Of a stretch of 64,000 bases of DNA, positions 35,101 through 44,961 are shown piece after piece. How positions within the stretch are numbered: the stretch's first letter is position 1; each line of letters starts with the position of its first letter. The DNA lies in assembly GCA_031216445.1 (NCBI GenBank), contig CM062219.1, positions 8,074,501 through 8,138,500 of the forward strand, read 5' to 3'. The translations under genes and the position numbers were made by a program. Origin of the DNA: Lateolabrax maculatus. Lineage: Eukaryota; Chordata; Actinopteri; Acropomatiformes; Lateolabracidae. Under the pieces are notes generated by a model. That model searched no databases. It worked only from the letters and a program-made list of their open reading frames with translations, and had not been told where the DNA came from.

Positions 35101-36585
35101 CAAGATAAATGTGGATCCCAAACTGAATCAGGACAAACCACTGGCATGAATGCAAACAGTCACGGACAGCTTGGTAATACATGTCTACATCCTCTCGTCA
35201 AAGTGAGAATATACGTCCATCTCAACAATGAAAACATTGGACAGACAAGGTGCTTCCGGACCTGAGTGAGTCTGGTCTCGAGACTTTGCGAGCAGACCTC
35301 CTCGTCACTATTACCACCACAAATGCATTGCTAACATCACTAAACAGTGTATTGGGTTGCAGCAATTTACACCCAATAAATAAATACAATAAAACCTAAG
35401 GCAGCTATTTTGCAGGAATTTTTCAATGTGTTATTTACTCTTTAGTGAACCATTGATCAACGGAAAACCACGTCAGTGTAGGTGTCGACTGCATGGAAAG
35501 GAGAAGAGAAACAAAGAAATTTAAGGATTTAAGAAGGGTTAAAAACAGCCTGTAACATACCAGCATATATCAGTTTCAGTCCAGAAACTGAAAAGTGGTC
35601 CTTTCCTTTCTCCTGTTCAATCTTCTCCTTCAACGTCTTCACCTGTGGGGGGGGGAACACAACACTTTTCTAGATCCTTGTTTAACACACACAATATACA
35701 TATTAAATAAAATAAGTCCGCTTTCCTGCCACCATTCTGCCCAACCCTTCATTATAACCCGAGTTAAAAAACAGTCCGAAGTGTGCACCAGCATAAAACT
35801 GGAGGTGAAGACATGACACTGCTGACTCTTTAAGGAGAACTAACTCAAAAACTATGTTGCACGACGAATTAAAATAAGACTGATGGACTAACTGAGCTTT
35901 AAACCTAAACCCACGTTTATAAAATCTAATTTTAGATGTACCGTTAACTGCGGAGGCTTTTTATTCACGTTATCTGACGTAACTAACTGAAAGTAAAATG
36001 TAACGGTTAAAACTGCAAAAATGTAAAGTTTTACCAACATGTACAAAACCCACCAGGTCTTAGTCGTTGACATGAACTGTTATATATATATATATATATA
36101 TATATTATTTATTTTATTTTTTCCCTTCACTAAAAAAATGTTTAGTGCGGGTTTATACTAATAGTTTGTGTTTACACCGTTAAACGACAACGTCGACGCG
36201 GACTTGTCATCTCCCCCCAAATCTGGAGCCCTGAGCGGGCTGCGTCTAAATGCTGACACCACAAACTACTTTCCTCACCGGTGTTTAATGAATCACGCTA
36301 ATCCGCGCCAAGTCCCGCGGCAAACACGAGGCGTGTTAACCCGATCAGCTCCTCCGTCTGAAATCTATCTGTCGTGTTTACGCAGATCTATCTATCGATC
36401 GATCGTTTAGTTTTAAAAAAAAAAAAAAAAAAATGGTGAAAAAAACCAAAGTACTCGGTTCCAGGACGTACCCAGCTCCCACTCCACCCCCTTCACAAAT
36501 GCATGGTTTCAACTCTCACCGTCTCCTCTTCATCGATGTCGATTTTGAACGTCTGCTGTTGTAAGGTCTTCAGAGTTATCTGCAT
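29000..36585 (-). CDS. rad23b: RAD23 homolog B, UV excision repair/proteasome shuttle (10 exons)
   Basis: Adaptor that stabilises XPC in nucleotide excision repair and carries ubiquitinated proteins to the proteasome, in nucleus and cytosol. Ten minus-strand exons (36585-36520, 35642-35561, 33385-33306, 32286-32108, 31997-31942, 31039-30912, 30708-30573, 30107-29980, 29453-29265, 29113-29000) join in frame to 385 aa; human RAD23B has 409. Domain order is complete: N-terminal ubiquitin-like domain (1-76, MQITLKTLQQQTFKIDID), Ser/Thr/Ala/Pro linker, UBA1 (about 158-197), Gly/Pro linker, STI1-like XPC-binding domain (about 243-285), Gly-rich linker, UBA2 (about 337-380), and acidic end NFDDD. 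Sequence and synteny favour rad23b over rad23a. It is convergent with klf4. The start is the first ATG matching the family N-terminus. Confidence 0.97.
29265..29453 (-). CDS. rad23b: rad23b exon 9
   Basis: Encodes EQFIQMLNEP, a Gly/Ala-rich linker, then YIQVTPQEKEAIER, the start of UBA2. Donor GTGAGG; 189 nt, phase 0. Confidence 0.97.
29980..30107 (-). CDS. rad23b: rad23b exon 8 (XPC-binding/STI1-like domain)
   Basis: Acceptor ATCCTTTCAG, donor GTGAAG. Encodes PLSFLRNQPQFQVMRQLIQQ and the LLPALLQEIGRENPELLQ helix, the hydrophobic XPC-binding domain. Confidence 0.97.
30181..30530. mobile_element. hAT-like non-autonomous element relic in rad23b intron 7
   Basis: Begins AGGGCCCTATTTAAATGATC and continues with GCGCATGGCC-type text, which I associate with a fish hAT-type MITE. 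The far end is eroded. Confidence 0.5.
30573..30708 (-). CDS. rad23b: rad23b exon 7 (linker)
   Basis: Acceptor CTTTTTCAG, donor GTAAGT. Begins GIPGRDQ, the family sequence just after UBA1, then a Pro/Ala/Gly-rich linker. Ends in phase 1. Confidence 0.94.
30912..31039 (-). CDS. rad23b: rad23b exon 6 (UBA1)
   Basis: Acceptor TTCCTTTAG, donor GTAAGT. Encodes UBA1 with the MGYEREQV loop and FNNPDRAVEYLL helix that bind ubiquitin. Confidence 0.97.
31942..31997 (-). CDS. rad23b: rad23b exon 5
   Basis: Acceptor TTCTCTTGCAG, donor GTAAGG. A 56-nt exon encoding NLIDEAVSTL, equivalent to the human NLFEDATSAL segment before UBA1. Confidence 0.94.
32108..32286 (-). CDS. rad23b: rad23b exon 4 (low-complexity linker)
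   Basis: Acceptor TTGTCTTGCAG, donor GTAAAG. Encodes a Ser/Thr/Ala/Pro-rich flexible linker between the ubiquitin-like domain and UBA1, poorly conserved in the family. Ends in phase 2. Confidence 0.92.
32287..33305 (-). other. rad23b: rad23b intron 3
   Basis: AT-rich, nothing recognised. Confidence 0.6.
33306..33385 (-). CDS. rad23b: rad23b exon 3
   Basis: Acceptor TTCTTCCCAG. Encodes KILNDDTALKEYKI and NFVVVMVTK, ending the ubiquitin-like domain. The donor is weak (GTTCGG), but the join to exon 4 is in frame and at the family boundary. Confidence 0.93.
33386..35560 (-). other. rad23b: rad23b intron 2
   Basis: No coding sequence recognised. Holds a TATC-type simple repeat near 33795-33820 and an ACTGT tandem at about 34570-34590. 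Confidence 0.6.
35561..35642 (-). CDS. rad23b: rad23b exon 2
   Basis: Acceptor CCCACAG, donor GTATGT. Encodes VKTLKEKIEQEKGKD and SVSGLKLIYAG of the ubiquitin-like domain; ends in phase 1. Confidence 0.96.
36080..36106. repeat. (TA)n microsatellite in rad23b intron 1
   Basis: About 13 TA units, followed by a TTTTA-rich stretch. An A run of about 19 lies at 36415-36433. Confidence 0.95.
36520..36585 (-). CDS. rad23b: rad23b exon 1 (start of ubiquitin-like domain)
   Basis: Encodes residues 1-22 (MQITLKTLQQQTFKIDIDEE..). Donor GTGAGA follows ACG; phase 0. Intron 1 (35643-36519) holds a TA microsatellite and an A run. Confidence 0.96.
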
Positions 36586-36691
36586 TTTGTCGTCTGTGTT
36601 TGTATACCCGGGCCTGGTGTAAACGCTGTAGGTCCAACTTGGAAGAATCTTGTCTGTTTTCGTTGGCTCATTACAAACTGTCAGCCGCCAT
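36576..36691 (-). promoter_or_regulatory. rad23b: rad23b 5' leader with two short upstream ORFs
   Basis: uORF1 (36691-36671) reads MAADSL then stop. Its TAA shares a base with the ATG of uORF2 (36671-36576), which runs 31 codons in another frame and ends at a TAA inside codons 3-4 of rad23b, past the main ATG at 36585. The uORF1 ATG lies in CATGGCGGC, a YY1-type motif common near transcription starts. If the transcription start is just downstream of that motif, uORF1 would not be in the mRNA. Confidence 0.5.
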
Positions 36692-36799
36692 GACTTTTCG
36701 CCTTTCTTCTTCTGTGTGAGCTCGTCAGGCCACAGCGCCCCTTCTGCTTATCCTTGGAATTGCAGTGAGAATGGGCAATTTTTACATTTCATTGAAGTC

Positions 36800-37135
36800 A
36801 CCGGTGGAGAAAGTATTCATCACGTCCTTTATTTACATAAAAGTCGCAATACCTCAATTTTAAAAAACTCTGTTACAAAAAAAAAGTCCTGCATTCAACA
36901 TTGTACTTTGTACCATCAGCAAAATGTACTCATTATGCAGATGTTATATTATGCAGTTATGTTATTTTACTGGATTACTGTTACTGATACATTAACATGT
37001 AAGCAGCGTTTAAATGTTGTACATTTTGGCGCTAATTAGCGACTTTATATGGGACTCTGTTGGATACTGCATCATATTTTATAAGCTGAAAATGTATAAA
37101 GTACAATACTTAAAATGGATTGTGGAAGAAGCGTG
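36800..37135. mobile_element. MITE-like repeat upstream of rad23b
   Basis: Starts GGTGGAGAAAGTATTCAT, contains AAAGTCCTGCATTCAACAT, AAAATGTACTCATTATGCAG and CATATTTTATAAGC, and ends GGATTGTGGAAGAAGCG. This order matches a very common fish repeat. It lies about 110 bp upstream of the rad23b leader. Confidence 0.7.
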
Positions 37136-39039
37136 AGTCAACTTGAGCAAGGGCTTTAAATTTCGGAAAAAGACATAATTAAGATTGTTTTACTTTTTTT
37201 TAAGCGTAGGACTCTATGTATGCCTATGAAACTTCCATTAAAAAAAAAAATGAGAATAAAGAGAAATACCTCCAATATTACAAATATTTACTATCCAAAT
37301 ATTAAAACAGTACAAAAAAAAGCACACCATAACAATTCAATTCAGTTTCATAAAAGCATTTTATTGTTAATTATTTTCATCATGTAATACAGTGCAAGGT
37401 TTGGGAGGGTAATAAGAAGAGATACATACATTTTAGAGGCCACCTTAGTTTTTTGCATATACTTACACAAACACACACGCAGCTGATTTAGGGTGTTATT
37501 GTAAACAATAATGTTGCTTTACATTACTGGGATGACGTTACGATATTTATAACACCCCAGTTCCACTCTTACATTTTTAGGAAGCAGCCAGAGCAACAAA
37601 TCAATGACAAATGTAACATCCTACCTTTGGATATGTAAGTTGAATGTATTTGGTGCTTCTTTACCGTCCTTCATAAGACTGACATTGGTGGAATAAACTT
37701 GCCGCTTTTACTGAACTTGAAACAGCATTTTATGCTGTTATTACAAGTTTCAACAATCCCAGGTCCTTCAAGCATGGAGGAATTTCAATTTCCAGCACTC
37801 AGTATTCAGAGGCTTTATTGACTTCTGTCTCACATGCTGCCATGCTGCCCAGCTCTGGCTTTGAGAGGACTGTTAAGTGCGAGAGATAATATGCTGATGC
37901 TCAATGGGGTCTCTTCCCCAGGCCACTTCTCCCTTATTCTCATATCACTCCCACTCACTTTCTATGGCTGTTTGTACGAGTATGTCTATCTCTATCTCCC
38001 ACTCCTCTCAACCGTCTCCCTGTCCTGCTGCCACTCTTACTCTTCCTCCATCCTGACATTCCCTTCTATCTCTCCACTCAATCCTCTCTCCCTCTCTCTT
38101 TTTCATCCAGTTATGACGACAGGAGCAGTGCCCTCGCCTGCCTTGGCCCGAGCACGCACTCATCAGGCATTCCTTATGCTGCTCCACTCAGCAGCAGCAG
38201 CAGCACTGTCCTCCTTTCCCCTCTCTCCACTGTGGCTGTGCCTCTTGCTCCTGTCTCCAGGGGTCGTCAGTCTGCCATCGGCCTCCTCTGAAGTGGTGAG
38301 CCACAGAGATTACAGTCTGATCCCTGGTGACTTGGAGATATTTTTAAGAGATGATGTTAGACATGTGAAATAAAGACTTGGCTGCATCTAAAACAGGCAG
38401 GAGAGGAAATGCAGAGGACATGTGTAAAATCGAGACTTTCAACAGAAAGACACTAGAGATAGACTGCTCCAAGTGCAGTTTATTTTTTTAACCAACAGTG
38501 AAAGATAAAGTGGAAACATGTCTGATTGAACCAGCTGATCTCAATGACATGTGGTATTTCATGGTGCAAGAGCTGCACCATTTCATGCATGTTCATCACA
38601 CAGACACGCAAAGACGTAAACAGCACACAACCATGAATGGCATTTGCAGGGTTTGTGGTTTTGGTCAACAGAGCTCTTGCAGGGTGTGGAGTGCAATAGA
38701 GTAGAGTAGAGAGAGAGCGAGAGCGAGAGAGAGAGAGACCAACAGAAGGGTGGAAGGGTGTAACACAAAGTGAAGGCCACTGAGATGCCTTCTCAGCCTG
38801 AAGCTATTTCCTGTGGACAAGCTGCCGGGACTATTATTGGTTGTTCCAAGGGCTCTGTGGACATGTTGAAAAGAAAATCCTATATGTCACTGAAAAAGGG
38901 AAACATGTCGCGCTAAAGATAGAAAAGATAATGATGAGAACATTTAAAAAAACACATGATTAACTGTGAAGGAAGAGTATATAAATGTGTGAACTACTAT
39001 TATTAGAGTGTTTCCACTCCAGCAAATGCTACACAAAGG
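37136..39039. other. Intergenic, exon-like ORF and CNE-like sequence
   Basis: No confirmed gene. Minus-strand AATAAA at 37360-37365 could end an unknown transcript. 38111-38295 is exon-like (separate entry). A GA-rich simple repeat lies at about 38700-38740. Confidence 0.4.
38111..38295 (+). other. Exon-like ORF with signal-peptide-like leader (unproven)
   Basis: A pyrimidine tract and TTTTTCATCCAG precede it and GTGAGC follows it. ATG at 38113 opens 61 codons (MTTGAVPSP..) with a basic stretch (ARARTHQ), a hydrophobic core (PLWLCLLLLSPGVV) and a small-residue site (SLPSA). The open frame also extends upstream to 37834. No downstream exon on this strand is recognisable, so it may be chance. 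Confidence 0.25.
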
Positions 39040-39440
39040 CTGAAGTTGAAATTCTGACCTGATGATGGTGCTACATGAAAAGTCAGGGTATCACCAAAGT
39101 TATTACAATTCATTCAGAGGGCAACATGAATGTCTACCAAATTTAATGGCAATCCATCCATTAGTTCTTAAGACATTTCACTTAAAATCACAAATGTGAA
39201 CTTAATAGTGGCACTATGGGAAATGTAAGGAGATCACCAAAGTCATTAGGATACATAATCTGTGAACCATGAATGTCTGCACAAAATTGTGCCAATCCAT
39301 CCAATGGATGTTAGATATTTTACAGGATAATTGAAAACTTGAACTTGCTGGTGGTGCTGGATGAAAAGTCAGGTGAAAGTCATTAGGATTCATCCTCTGA
39401 GCACCATAAATGTTTGTAGCAAACTTGGCTAAAAATATCT
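39040..39440. repeat. Dispersed repeat, copy 2
   Basis: Three internal repeats of CATGAATGTCTG, CAATCCATCCA and CACCAAAGT.ATTA phrases, same family as 3010-3400. Confidence 0.75.
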
Positions 39441-40109
39441 TTTGCTTAGAGACCTGCTCAAAACTAGGATTCCTAAATTATAATATTTGTCCAAAGATTT
39501 AAGCAAATAATGTTATTTTAGTAAGATGCAAATGTAACTGAGTTTCAGCCCTTCACACTGCCATAAATTGTAAATGATTACCCATCCAAACTCTTTTTAT
39601 TTTTTATTTATGATTAAGATGAAACAGCTGTGCTGTCCCCTTTTTTAGAGTTTTGCCACCTGGAGACAGATATTTGCACTAGCTGGTTATTTCTATAATA
39701 CAATAAAGCACATAAAAATGATGTCTCCCTATAGAATCATATCCAACATACACTGCACGAAAAGACATAAAGTACTCACAAAAATAACACTTGTCTGATG
39801 GTACATCAGGCATCACTTTGCCCTTGTGACAGTGAAGCACTTCACTTACACCTTATTCTCAATTTGCTATTCAGGAAGCTTCCTTATCAGGGAATTTTAA
39901 TACTTTGACATCTGTGCTGATATGCATAATTCACCGATTTAGAGGACAGTGGAAGTTATATATCATACTTGAGAAAGTGATATTATGGGTGATATAGAGT
40001 ATGCAGGAAATATAAAAAAGTTATTTTATAAGATAAAAGTGAAGCATGTTTCGAAAATTCTACATTAAAATGATCATTTGGCTAAGTGTTAACCTATAAC
40101 ATCTAGTGT
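39441..40109. other. Intergenic, AT-rich, nothing recognised
   Basis: No ORF, repeat family or motif cluster identified. Confidence 0.5.
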
Positions 40110-40767
40110 TAAAGGTATAATATGTAACTTTTCCACATTAAAATGTCTAAATACAAGTAGGCCTGTTATATATTTTGTTGAGTTATGTACTTATATTATC
40201 ACCAAATGTTTCCAACAATTTTCAAACCTAGACAAAGCCTTAATTTTAATCAAGATAACGGTCAGTTTTATTTGGTCAGCTGTTATTGGCGTCAAATCCT
40301 TGCATCAGCGTTGTGGTTGTATGCAAGAAGCTGTCATGAATTGACTATTTATCCAGTTTTAAGCCACATCTTTATGATAAACTTTTCAGATCTTGGTCGT
40401 TTTTAACTATATACTTTAACCAGATGAAAGATTTTCATCCTGTGTCCGCTGAACAGCATCAGGGAAACACAAATTTTTAACATGAAACTGCTTTAGTCAG
40501 TGTTTTTACCGGTTTTAGTCACCGGGTCCCTTTGTGTTGGAGTGGAGGAGACCTCTGCAGATAATTTGGCTCCCAGTAAAAACCTCCTGAACGATGAACA
40601 ATGAAGCAATCCTAACTTGGAGAAACTGACTGGAGTGAATGCAGTGGTAGTGAAGATAATAAATTCCATGATCCCAGGTTACTTCATGACGTTACCAAAC
40701 TCTGTCGTTTGTTATTGTTTTGATTTAGAGACCCCTAGTGGCAGAAAATTACATATTTTACGTTAAA
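40110..40767. mobile_element. Non-autonomous DNA element with terminal inverted repeats
   Basis: Starts TTAAAGGTATAATATGTAAC and ends with the imperfect inverse (GAAAATTACATATTTTACGTTAAA-like, 23-bp region). Internal text CCAACAATTTTCAAACC and GAGACCCCTAGTGGC matches a common percomorph element by memory. No coding capacity. Confidence 0.75.
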
Positions 40768-43700
40768 GCAAAAGTTCTGAAAAGTCACATTTCAGAGCCC
40801 TAACTTTTTATTTGATGTGTCTGCACAAAGAAAAGATAAACATTATTAACCGTTATCTGATAACTTTATTATCAAGTTAAAAAAAGACAATGAATTACAA
40901 TATTTACAGAATATCCAGAGATAAATGGAATAAAATTGTAAACAATCATTCTAGGCAACATCACAACCCACCATCAGGTAATCAGATTTATATGGGAAGA
41001 AAGGCAAAAAGGAGAGATTCTAGTGTCAAACTATGGAGACAACAGTCTGCAAAGAGAAATGCATTGGAAACAAACTAAACATATATACAAGTATCCAGTG
41101 TGTTGTCAGCAGGGGCGTAACTTTGGGTAAACTGGGAATATCAGTCTAGAGACTGCACACAGTGAGGGATTCATAGTCATTTTCTATTAAAATGAGCACA
41201 GAACAACAAACAATCTTGGGTTGACAGCTTCATTACCCAGATTGTCCCAATTTATCATCTGGATTACACTGGGCTTTCAAACTGGGCAACAAGCTGCCTT
41301 ACAAAGCTTATTTCTACAACAACAGTTTTCAAACAGTTTTACTTTCAAAAAGCTACAAGCTGGTCCGGAAAAACAGAAAACGGGCTTTGAGACTCAGCAC
41401 CAACTCAAACAGTTTTTCAGGTACTACGAGGACTGAGGAGCATAGTGGGGCTGCTACATTCCCACCTATTGTTGACTGGGTAGACTGAGGGCAGGCCTAC
41501 TTGGAGCAAGTGAGCGGATACCCTTAATGGTCGTGGATAGAAGATACTGGAGTGTCAGATGTTGGATTGGACATGAGTGAGCTAGATCTCAGAGGGATCT
41601 ATAGGTTGACTGGGAACCCAGATGGTGGCCAAGCCCAGAAAAGGACCAAGCAGTTTAGGTAAATGCTCCAAAAGGAACATTTTTTTATTCTTGTCTCTTA
41701 CTTTGCCATGTTTTTCTTCTTCACAATAAAAGCCCTGGCCATTAATTAGTAGAGAACTACATCATTTTCCTTCACGTGTTTAAATATTGTACAACCACAC
41801 TGCTCTTTTCTTTCTATCTGCTCATTTCCATTACAGTAAAAAAAGGAGATATTTTTCATTGTAACCAGACATTGTACAACAGTGTAATAATGTTGGATTG
41901 GGGACTCAAAAAGCCCATAAGGATTAGCTATCGTCTTTAGATTTCTTTTTTTTTCTTTTTTTAAAATGAGAACACCTAAAGGAAAAAAGGGTTAAAGTAT
42001 CCTTTCTTAAACACCACAGTTCAAACACTTAACGAGTAGTTTTGTTTTCTATACATGGCCGCAAACATGTAGTTCACCTGGGTAACACCCATAGAACTCT
42101 AATTTTAAACTTCTGTGGTCCAAACCCTTTTCCTATTTCCATTGATGGTTCAATGCTCAGGAAAGACAATCACAGCAGCAAACACAGCAGGCTTGGTAAA
42201 TATTTTGGTACCAAGGACACAATTACATTAATTGTGCTCCTCTACAAATTTGATATTGCAGTTTCAGCCATTTTATTTCAGACTGTTTAACGTTGCTTAT
42301 TGATCTTATTGGAATTGGACATAAATTTGAATTAATTGCTATTCATTATCTTATAAGGCTTTAGGGCATTCAAGCAGCAACTTCCAACAAATACAATCTC
42401 TGCCTTTTGTCAGTATCAACAATAACGTGACGACTTTGTCTAAAAAGAAGCAAACAAATGCAGGCTATGACATTTGAGTATTTAAATGGGTTAAAGTTAG
42501 GGGATTTGACACCTTTAAAAAGTGAATGTTCAAAATCAACAAACAGTCCCAGTGGCAAATATACTCTATATATGTGGTTTTAGGGCTTTCTGACCTGGTT
42601 ACACTCGTCTTTTCAGTGTATCCCTTCACGTCAAAACGGGATCATAGACTGTAGAAACTCATGTCTGTGGTTTCCGTGGCATCAGCCATAAGTTTCTGAA
42701 GGGGCGTTTTGAAGCCTAGATTTGAGTTTAATCCTTGATGCCAGCCTGTCAGTTATATGCAGCCTAAAAATAGGAATTTGGGCAAAGTGGAAGAACCTGG
42801 ATGGAGTTGAGGTAATCACCAGGGCTGACTGTGAAGGGCAGAGACATCTGTCAATTAAGCAAAAATGGCTCCAAACATACCTGTTTTAGCATGGAATTTC
42901 ATTTGTAATGCTCACAGCATAAAAAAAAAGACTTAAAAAAAAATAATAATAGCAGCATTTCTTTCCAGTAACATCATCGCCTTTCACTCCAGTGCAACAC
43001 ACAGAACATCCTGTTGAGAGTTTTCATAGGGACTATTTATTTGGTAGAAAACAGTCCAGATGAAAACAGCTCAAATGTTTCAATGCTGTGAATATAACAA
43101 ATGAAATTCCTTTCACTCCCACTGGATCTGCTGAACTCTCAGAGACAGAAATCTCAAAACCTTGGCAAATGAACCAAAGCTATTTGCATGGCTAAATACC
43201 ACTAGAGGTCGATAAGAATATATTATATATTCTTTTGTAATCTGGTTGAACCAACACTTTCAGCCTCCACATCCTCTTTGCTATTGTTTGAACTACCTGT
43301 TTAGATGCTAAACCGCATTTCTTTGTACTGGTACTTACTCTGTGCAATTACAATAAAGTTCAATCTACTTTAATCTAATCTGATTTTAATTAAACAATGA
43401 CTTTTAAAATTGCCACTAAGGCACACATTAGGAGATGTGAAATAAGCTTTTGAGGCCATAAATTCTTGTGGGAAAAAAAAACTTAACTTTTGAGAGAGAA
43501 GTTGGGTGATTTCCTTGTTGAAACTTTTTTAAAGCAATTAAAGCCATATAGTGGCCGGTAGAGGAACTGCATTTTAAGGCACTAAGGCACTGGCTTCAAC
43601 ACTCAGCCGTGGTGTTCAACACTTTGCATTTAATTATCATCTGTGGATGCACTTACAGTATGTGGACAGAGCTGGATTCTGGCACTCAAATGACACATTT

Positions 43701-44744
43701 TGCACTGAAAAGACAAGTGTAGAATAGAATCTCTGTCTATTGATCACATTTATAAATATTGTTGTTAAAACCTGTAGTTTTGTCCCAGGCTATCTCTTGC
43801 TATGCTCAGTTTAACGGATACCTTTATCATATTGATACAGTCATGACACAATAAACATATCTCTGTTGTTTTATTGTTCTGCCAAGTGCACAGGTTAACT
43901 GTGATATTGTTTAACCTGGACTACAAACAACATGATATTTTACTGGGGAAGGGAGATTGAAACCAATCCCATTGTTTCCATGATTTCATCAGTGAAAATA
44001 GTATAGTCAAAATGTGAAGGGTGCCACAGGCTGAAGGCTTATACGTAGTATAATATTAAGGGACCTAAAATATAGCAATTTGCTACAAACATTGGGGGAA
44101 ATTGTCAGTATTTCTACGAATGAAGAAAACATGAATTATGATTTTACTAAAATAGATAAGGTGCTACTCTTCCTCAAGGAATACTTCAACACATTTAACA
44201 CAAGACTAGATGAAAAAAGTCTCAAATTTCAACAAGAAACAAGAAAAGGTAGCTCTACAGTGGGCCCCGGTTGTAAATGCTTTCATATCTTCTTTGTTCC
44301 TTTTAAGTAAATTTACAGTAACCTTGTTTTGGATGTGCGGAGGGAGTGTAAAAGGTGCTTCAAATAATAAAATGCTAAATTTAGTTAATCATTTTGGACA
44401 AAATTCTTTATAAATAGCTTAGTTTTATCTATGTGGGATCTTTCACTGTAGATTTGACCAGAATGTCAGCAATAAAGAGTTCTGTTCACTATTGGTTACC
44501 AATATATTAAGATCTGTCCTAGGGGACTGCCCATTTAAAGAGCTCAGCCATTTTATGCAGCACAACCTAATACTTAAATATGTAACACCTAAAATCTAGT
44601 AATGCGCCAACTCATAAAAAGTCACCTTTTTTCAGTTTCAATCTTTTTGTTTCTTTTGATGTCCTAATTTAATATCCAACTCAGTGCTGATCCTACCCAA
44701 TGTTATCAGTTTCTAGCACAATATCCCAAGAGGCCACAATCAGT
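40768..44744. other. Intergenic and probable znf462 3' UTR
   Basis: The znf462 3' UTR must begin at 44744 and run leftward. Candidate minus-strand AATAAA at 43870-43875 and 43036-43041; the true end is not decidable. A repeat fragment lies at 42636-42870 (related to 45590). Remaining ORFs are short and featureless. Confidence 0.45.
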
Positions 44745-44961
44745 TCAACCAAACTGTTGATCCTTTTTGGTGTCAAGCATTTCTTTGTCTTCCACATACT
44801 GATTTTGACTCAGTGAAAGATCAGCGGGGTTCCCTTCCTCCTTTCTGTTGCTAGATAGGTCCAATCCTGTGTCCATCAGGGCAGAGGAGCCAGTGGAAGA
44901 TGAAGCTGAGGCCTCTAATGCAGAGGTGGTGCTGGTGTCCATTCGACTGTTGTTAACCATC
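44745..44961 (-). CDS. znf462: znf462 terminal coding exon
   Basis: Acceptor TTCATTGTTAG. Encodes 71 residues to TGA/TAG-type stop at 44745, Ser/Thr-rich then acidic, including GLDLSSNRKEE (human GIDFSLKNE). Weakly conserved, placed by phase and position. Confidence 0.85.
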
